From Climacteris rufus (Eukaryota; Chordata; Aves; Passeriformes; Climacteridae): a DNA stretch of 64,000 nt. The DNA is taken from the NCBI GenBank assembly GCA_013398175.1, contig VZRZ01008555.1, forward strand, positions 3,511,968 through 3,575,967, written 5' to 3'. How positions within the stretch are numbered: the stretch's first letter is position 1; the number at the start of each line of letters is the position of its first letter. Below the pieces are notes generated by a model. It was not told the DNA's origin. It searched no databases and saw nothing but the letters and a program-made list of their open reading frames with translations. The position numbers and the translations under genes were made by a program. Shown one piece after another: positions 61,901-64,000 of the stretch.

Positions 61901-64000
61901 TCTCAGTTTGCTACCTGTTCCAGATCTTTCTCCCCCCTCAAGCATTGCTGCATTTGAAATTTTACCAACAGTGATTTTGTGTCTTATGGGTAATGGATAA
62001 AAATTTTGGAGAGGTACCAAGATCCTGCTGGTCTTCATAAGATCCCATGGGTAACAAATCTGTTTGATGAAGAAAATAGGTTTTTGAGCTGTTTATTAGT
62101 CACTTCCTTATTCACATAATGCTTTATTAATTTTGTATATTGACAATTTCTAATCAGAATGCCAATATGGTGCTTAGAAAGAAACCTTGCAAAAATCTAT
62201 CATGTCTTTGCAGTTATAAATCAAACACATAATCTCCTCAAAGAATTAAATATTCTCTTATCTTCCGTAATTATATTTCTACTCTTGTACTTTGGCAGCT
62301 TTTTTACTTTTTTGTCTAATACTCCAACTCACTGTCCTTCAGTTTTTGAGGGGTGCTACCCTGCTATTTTTGAACTTGCTACTACAACAGCCCTCTCCTA
62401 GGGTTCAGAACCTGCTCAGGAAGATGATGTTTATCCAACAGTCAGCACCAGCAAAGTGGACATCTGTCTTTTCCTTGTCACCTGTCCTGCCACCTATGAC
62501 CTTTTCTTTTAGACACTTTGTTTTCTTTACAAATTTCCTGCATTATACATTATTGGATTTTGGTGCCACCAAAGGCATTAAATAGAGCAGGGTAAATAGC
62601 TGACTGATGTCTTCCTTAAATTGTTCACTGACATTTAAAGGGTGTTTCAGCTGTGCCCATGTAGTGACACAGTGTTGGCAGGAGCATCCATGGGACAGGA
62701 GTGTATCTCTTAGGACACTGCACAGCCCCACAGCAGATCAGACCCTGCTTACACTGGTTTTACTGCCAATAGAGTCCATCCAAATCAATAGTTCTCAAAC
62801 TTGTTGAAAGTACATCTTATTTTGGCTCCTTCACCTAGCCAGGACTTCTCTGAGCACAGATTCCCCCCCAGATTAGGAGCCAAACTCGACATGAACTGCA
62901 GCAGAGCTGCACTAAGCTGATCGATTTAAAGTTAATAACCTTACTTAATGCATAGCTTGCATTCACACACTGCAGATGCTCCAAAATCATGTCTAACACC
63001 TGCTCACCCATTCTCAGATGAGGCAGCAGTAGTTTGGAACAAGAAATGTCTCTCATTTCTCTATGAAGTGTCTGTACTGACAACTACCTTCATCTTCTAG
63101 CAGATGCTCAGCACACCCACGGTGAGGATGAAGTGTTTGTACCTGCAGAAAGTAAAGGCTACCTGTATTTTTTCCCAGATTCTGGAAGGTCCAGAGACTG
63201 CCTTTCCCATGAAGAGATTTATATTGTGCACCCTGCAGAGAAACCCTGGCAAGTGTAAGGGTTGGCTGAGGCTCATGCTAGGAGCTGTGCTCGTAGCTCA
63301 CTTTTGCACTATTCTGGGCATCATGACGTAAAGGAAGTCTGTAAAAAGGTCATCCACAGCAGCCCTCAGTAGTGCTTTTGCTGATTATCCCTAAGTGCAC
63401 AGAGGCTGTCATGTGGCAATTTAGTCAGGAGTGAGAAGGAATACACAGGAGAAAGCTGCGAAGTTCTTTACAAGTTCAAGTACAAGCTCAAATACAAAAT
63501 AAAGACCATTTCCCCCCCAATGTATAAGAAACAAATCTTGTCTTGTTATTAGCTTCACAGTTAATAATCTATATCATCTTTTTTTGGTATTATTTTGTTC
63601 ACTTAATCCTCTACTGTATTAAGCACAATACAAACACTGCTTGAAACCAACATTTTTATTAAGATCCCTGCCAGCCAGAAAGCATGCACTGTTGGAGACT
63701 GGATGGTTGGATGGTCAGCAGGTTGTCTCTGCCCATGTTCAGAAAGAGAAAGGAACATTGTGCAAGCCAGAGGCTGCTGCAGATCAAAAGATGTGAAGAC
63801 AAGCAAGATCATAATTTTTCACTGTTGCCATAGAAATCCTCTGATTCAGGAAGCAATTGTTCTTTCTGTGACCTGGGTTAGCACACCCTGGTGTCATTTA
63901 GTCCCCTGTGAGCTTGACTTCTATTTCTACTAGGTTTCACTGCCACATTCTCACACCTCTGATGGGACTGCAGAATGTTATTTAGAACTGTGAGGAAGTT
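58936..64000. other. Intergenic, no gene recognised
   Basis: Five kilobases of AT-rich sequence with short chance frames. There is one small tandem repeat (GTTGAGCAGCT) near 59.83 kb. No exon with convincing splice sites, RNA gene or named repeat was recognised. Confidence 0.6.

Noticed and set aside
1..64000. CRISPR arrays, operons, phage or bacterial mobile elements
   Set aside because: The window is vertebrate nuclear DNA. No regularly spaced repeats with unique spacers and no prokaryotic gene organisation were seen.
1..64000. tRNA, rRNA or snRNA genes
   Set aside because: I saw no convincing A/B-box pair with cloverleaf potential and no recognisable rRNA or snRNA core. A covariance-model search would be decisive and could not be run.

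Overview
This is vertebrate nuclear DNA, almost certainly from a bird. The evidence is a split gene with canonical GT-AG introns, a CpG-island promoter region, several CR1 LINE fragments (the main avian retroposon) and solo LTRs of avian endogenous-retrovirus type. I see no Alu, B1 or L1 sequence. The LTR style suggests a passerine or other neoavian bird, but that is only an impression. There is no bacterial-style gene packing, and nearly all open frames in the window are short chance frames in introns or intergenic DNA.

One protein-coding gene can be reconstructed completely. It is YWHAQ (14-3-3 theta/tau), on the minus strand, with five coding exons at 22267-21974, 7010-6887, 4497-4334, 3963-3868 and 2837-2778. 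Together they total 738 nt, giving 245 residues plus a TAA stop, which is the normal length of this isoform. Every intron junction is visible and all four donors following coding exons read GTAAGT. The start codon has a perfect Kozak context and lies in an exon whose 5' acceptor, at about 22360, implies at least one non-coding exon upstream. That exon should lie in the CpG island at roughly 22.45-24.07 kb, which is interrupted by an 803-base assembly gap. The 3' UTR runs from 2777 towards about 1760, with candidate poly(A) signals.

Layout: 1-1.76 kb is downstream flank; 1.76-22.36 kb is the YWHAQ gene body, including a 15-kb intron; 22.36-24.07 kb is the promoter CpG island and gap; 24.07-64 kb is about 40 kb upstream of YWHAQ with no recognisable protein gene. 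That upstream stretch holds CR1 fragments (31.6, 47.3, 56.2 and 58.5 kb, and possibly 34.4 kb) and two LTRs of one family on the plus strand (45.5 and 51.8 kb). It also holds a well-preserved solo LTR of a different family on the minus strand (49.93-50.31 kb), a second CpG-rich island without a recognised gene (49.0-49.93 kb), and a GA-rich satellite tract containing a second gap (55.55-55.67 kb).

I found no novel multi-gene system. The points most worth a second look are the orphan CpG island beside the intact LTR, the ~97-bp duplication flanking the LTR at 45.5 kb, a TATA-plus-splice-donor arrangement at 40.0-40.8 kb that could be a non-coding transcript, and a cluster of TAATC(C/T) homeodomain sites at 38.1 kb.
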